Shown piece after piece: positions 16,382 to 17,629 of a stretch of 17,629 nucleotides of DNA; the first letter of the stretch is position 1, and the number at the start of each line of letters is the position of its first letter. A model generated the notes under the pieces. That model saw only the letters and a list, made by a program, of their open reading frames with translations, was not told the DNA's origin and ran no database searches. The translations under genes were made by a program, and so were the position numbers. Source of the DNA: Armatimonadota bacterium (lineage in GTDB: Bacteria; Armatimonadota; Zipacnadia; Zipacnadales; FEN-943); the NCBI GenBank assembly GCA_029777735.1, contig JAKORR010000551.1:1-17629 (forward strand). The letters run 5' to 3'.

Positions 16382-16387
16382 CTCTCC
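16382..16387 (-). promoter_or_regulatory. Ribosome-binding site deciding the GTG start of the phospholipase-like gene
   Basis: GGAGAG on the minus strand stands 7 bases before GTG 16374, directly ahead of a clear signal peptide. This argues against the upstream ATG at 16719, which would add 115 residues of arginine- and tryptophan-rich sequence. Confidence 0.7.
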
Positions 16388-16723
16388 AGCCGATCAGAGC
16401 TCTCACACCACATCCGCCACCACTCCCGCCTGTGCAGGTATCGCCCTAGAACACTACGCATCTCCGGTGGGTTCCTTGGAACATCTGGGTCCGCACGACT
16501 GGCACGACTGAAGCGGATACCCCAGACGCCACGGCGGGTTTGCCCGACGCTGGAATGGCCCTCCGCTTCGTCTCGGGCACGGCCAGGATAACCTGTCCAG
16601 TGCCACAAGCCAAGTTGTACTCGTCCCCTGCCAGCAGGGCAACAGCCGGAGGCACCAGCGGGCACCGACACGGGGCTGGCCCAGAGCACAGCGTTCTCGT
16701 TCTCCTCTGGCCAGCGCACGGCC

Positions 16724-16741
16724 CAGGGCTAAGGAGCCCTG
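16724..16741. repeat. Perfect 7-bp GC-rich hairpin
   Basis: CAGGGCT (16724-16730) and AGCCCTG (16735-16741) pair perfectly around an AAGG loop. It lies about 350 bases before the phospholipase-like start and has no T-run on either strand, so its role is open. Confidence 0.35.
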
Positions 16742-17023
16742 CCTTCCCGTGTAGGACCCTCCTTCAGGTTGGATCAAAGACGGGGATCGGCTCATCACCC
16801 CTCACGGGTGTGGAGGACGCACCCATGCCCCACCCCACAAGCCCTAAGGACTCTGCGACGTGAGCAGTGCCGCCCCGGGTATCTGAGCCTAACTATCTCA
16901 TCGTTTCATGGAGTGGCCACGTCGACACCAGCCCGTACAGTGCCTTGCAGAACCGCTCCCCCTAGCCCCTCGGCTCATCCTGCTGTCGCAAAGCGCCCAG
17001 CGAGGTCGGTCAGAGGCTTCGGC

Positions 17024-17629
17024 TCATGGGCGGACCGGCGGATTTGCCCGGACCCACAGGCTGGAGTCTCGGTAGTCGTCCATCGGGATGTCGCTGGTCT
17101 TGTACCACTTGACGTGGCCGTCGCAGAAAGCTACGTTGGCACCTTCGTTGTGGTTTGGCTGCACCACCTTGGGCCTGTTGGTAGTCAGGGGCCTGCTCGA
17201 GCAGCAGGTCCCGTTGTAAGGCATCCACCGCGTGCTGTTGCCCTCACTGAAAAGCATGGTGCGCGAGGGTTCCTGCAGTTCCGCCAGCTTCACTCCTGGG
17301 GGCTGCCCGATCGCCTTGTTGGTGTTGTAGGTACAGACGGTGACGTCAGTAGTAGAAGGATTAACGCTGGGACAGAAGTAGATATCCCAGTTCTTGACGT
17401 AAGGGCCCAAACAGCTTCCACCGCCGCCGTGGTAGAACCAGTAATCGCGCCTGTCCCAGCAGCTGTTGCTCACTCCGGTGTAGCACACGGCCATGCATCG
17501 CTCGTCATAATCCTGCACGTACATCTGCCAGCCAAGACCAAGCTGTTTAAGATTGCTCGCGCAAGAAGCCTGTCGGGCCTTCTCTCGCGCCCTGGCGAAG
17601 ACCGGGAACAGAATCGCCGCCAGGATCGC
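17024..17629 (-). CDS. Type II pseudopilin-like protein (DUF1559/H-X9-DG type), 5' end off the window
   Basis: The visible 201 residues start inside the N-terminal helix at the right edge (AILAAILFPVFARAREKARQ) and run in frame through ASCASNLKQLGLGWQMYVQDYDE to a TGA at 17024. The C-terminal half holds the H-X9-DG motif (H, nine residues, then DG in HNEGANVAFCDGHVKW), typical of pseudopilins processed with that signature. Several cysteines (for example VCYTGVSNSCW, YNGTCCSS) suggest disulfides after export. The N-terminal methylation site lies beyond the window. The first visible residues are nearly identical to the left-edge copy, so the two are paralogues in the same orientation; this copy is not frameshifted. 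Such proteins are inner-membrane anchored and face outward; the specific role is not known. Confidence 0.9.
   Translation of the reverse strand, partial: AILAAILFPVFARAREKARQASCASNLKQLGLGWQMYVQDYDERCMAVCYTGVSNSCWDRRDYWFYHGGGGSCLGPYVKNWDIYFCPSVNPSTTDVTVCTYNTNKAIGQPPGVKLAELQEPSRTMLFSEGNSTRWMPYNGTCCSSRPLTTNRPKVVQPNHNEGANVAFCDGHVKWYKTSDIPMDDYRDSSLWVRANPPVRP

Larger units (their letters stand above)
16375..17023. other. Gap of 649 bases without a recognisable gene
   Basis: The region upstream of the phospholipase-like gene and downstream of the right-hand pseudopilin contains several short overlapping open frames on both strands (16446-16655 minus, 16454-16798 minus, 16540-16863 plus). None resembles a known protein. 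It contains two small hairpins: 16724-16741, and CACCC/GGGTG at 16796-16810. It should hold the promoter of the phospholipase-like gene and the end of the pseudopilin transcript, but I cannot place either. Confidence 0.5.

Noticed and set aside
1..17629. CRISPR arrays, tRNA, rRNA, transposase and phage genes
   Set aside because: I looked for regularly spaced repeats, cloverleaf-like or rRNA-like sequence and the corresponding proteins, and found none.

Overview
The window looks like a chromosomal stretch from a GC-rich, saprophytic bacterium, most likely a member of the Armatimonadota or a similar environmental lineage. The main clue is the pair of pseudopilin-like genes at the two ends. Both carry the FxLIELLVV / FPVFARAREKARQASC type of N-terminus or its visible remainder, and the right-hand copy has an H-X9-DG motif near its C-terminus. 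Such genes are highly multiplied in Armatimonadota, Planctomycetota and Lentisphaerota. The taxonomic call is inference from protein style, since no rRNA or other marker gene is present. No tRNA, rRNA, CRISPR array, insertion sequence or phage gene was recognised.

Layout, left to right: (1) a pseudopilin gene on the minus strand, cut by the left edge and apparently frameshifted; (2) a large secreted right-handed beta-helix protein (507-3263, +) resembling GH141-type carbohydrate-active proteins; (3) a small CoA-binding-domain protein (3439-3792, -); (4) a three-gene sugar importer of the CUT2 class (3843-8534, +). The importer consists of an ATPase fused to a permease, a second separate permease, and a periplasmic-binding lipoprotein of the RhaS/LsrB type; (5) a secreted protein with four tandem modules of about 200 residues and a C-terminal dockerin-like domain (8714-11461, +); (6) a 1045-residue multidomain protein with a candidate clan GH-A TIM barrel (11713-14850, -); (7) a secreted zinc-dependent phospholipase C / P1-nuclease-fold protein with extra beta-domains (14950-16374, -); (8) a gap of about 650 bases with no gene I can defend; (9) a second pseudopilin gene cut by the right edge (17024-17629, -).

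How the genes may work together (inference): the beta-helix protein and the GH-A-like protein would act outside the cytoplasm on plant or algal polysaccharide. The importer would take up a released monosaccharide; its two different permeases and its binding protein resemble rhamnose importers more than AI-2 importers. Only the importer genes are tightly arranged, with a 4-base overlap between ATPase-permease and permease, then a 151-base gap to the binding protein. The phospholipase-like gene and the GH-A-like gene share a strand with a 99-base gap and could be co-transcribed. The most unusual points are the NBD-NBD-permease fusion with a degenerate second Walker B, the four-module dockerin protein, and the unassigned GH-A-like enzyme.
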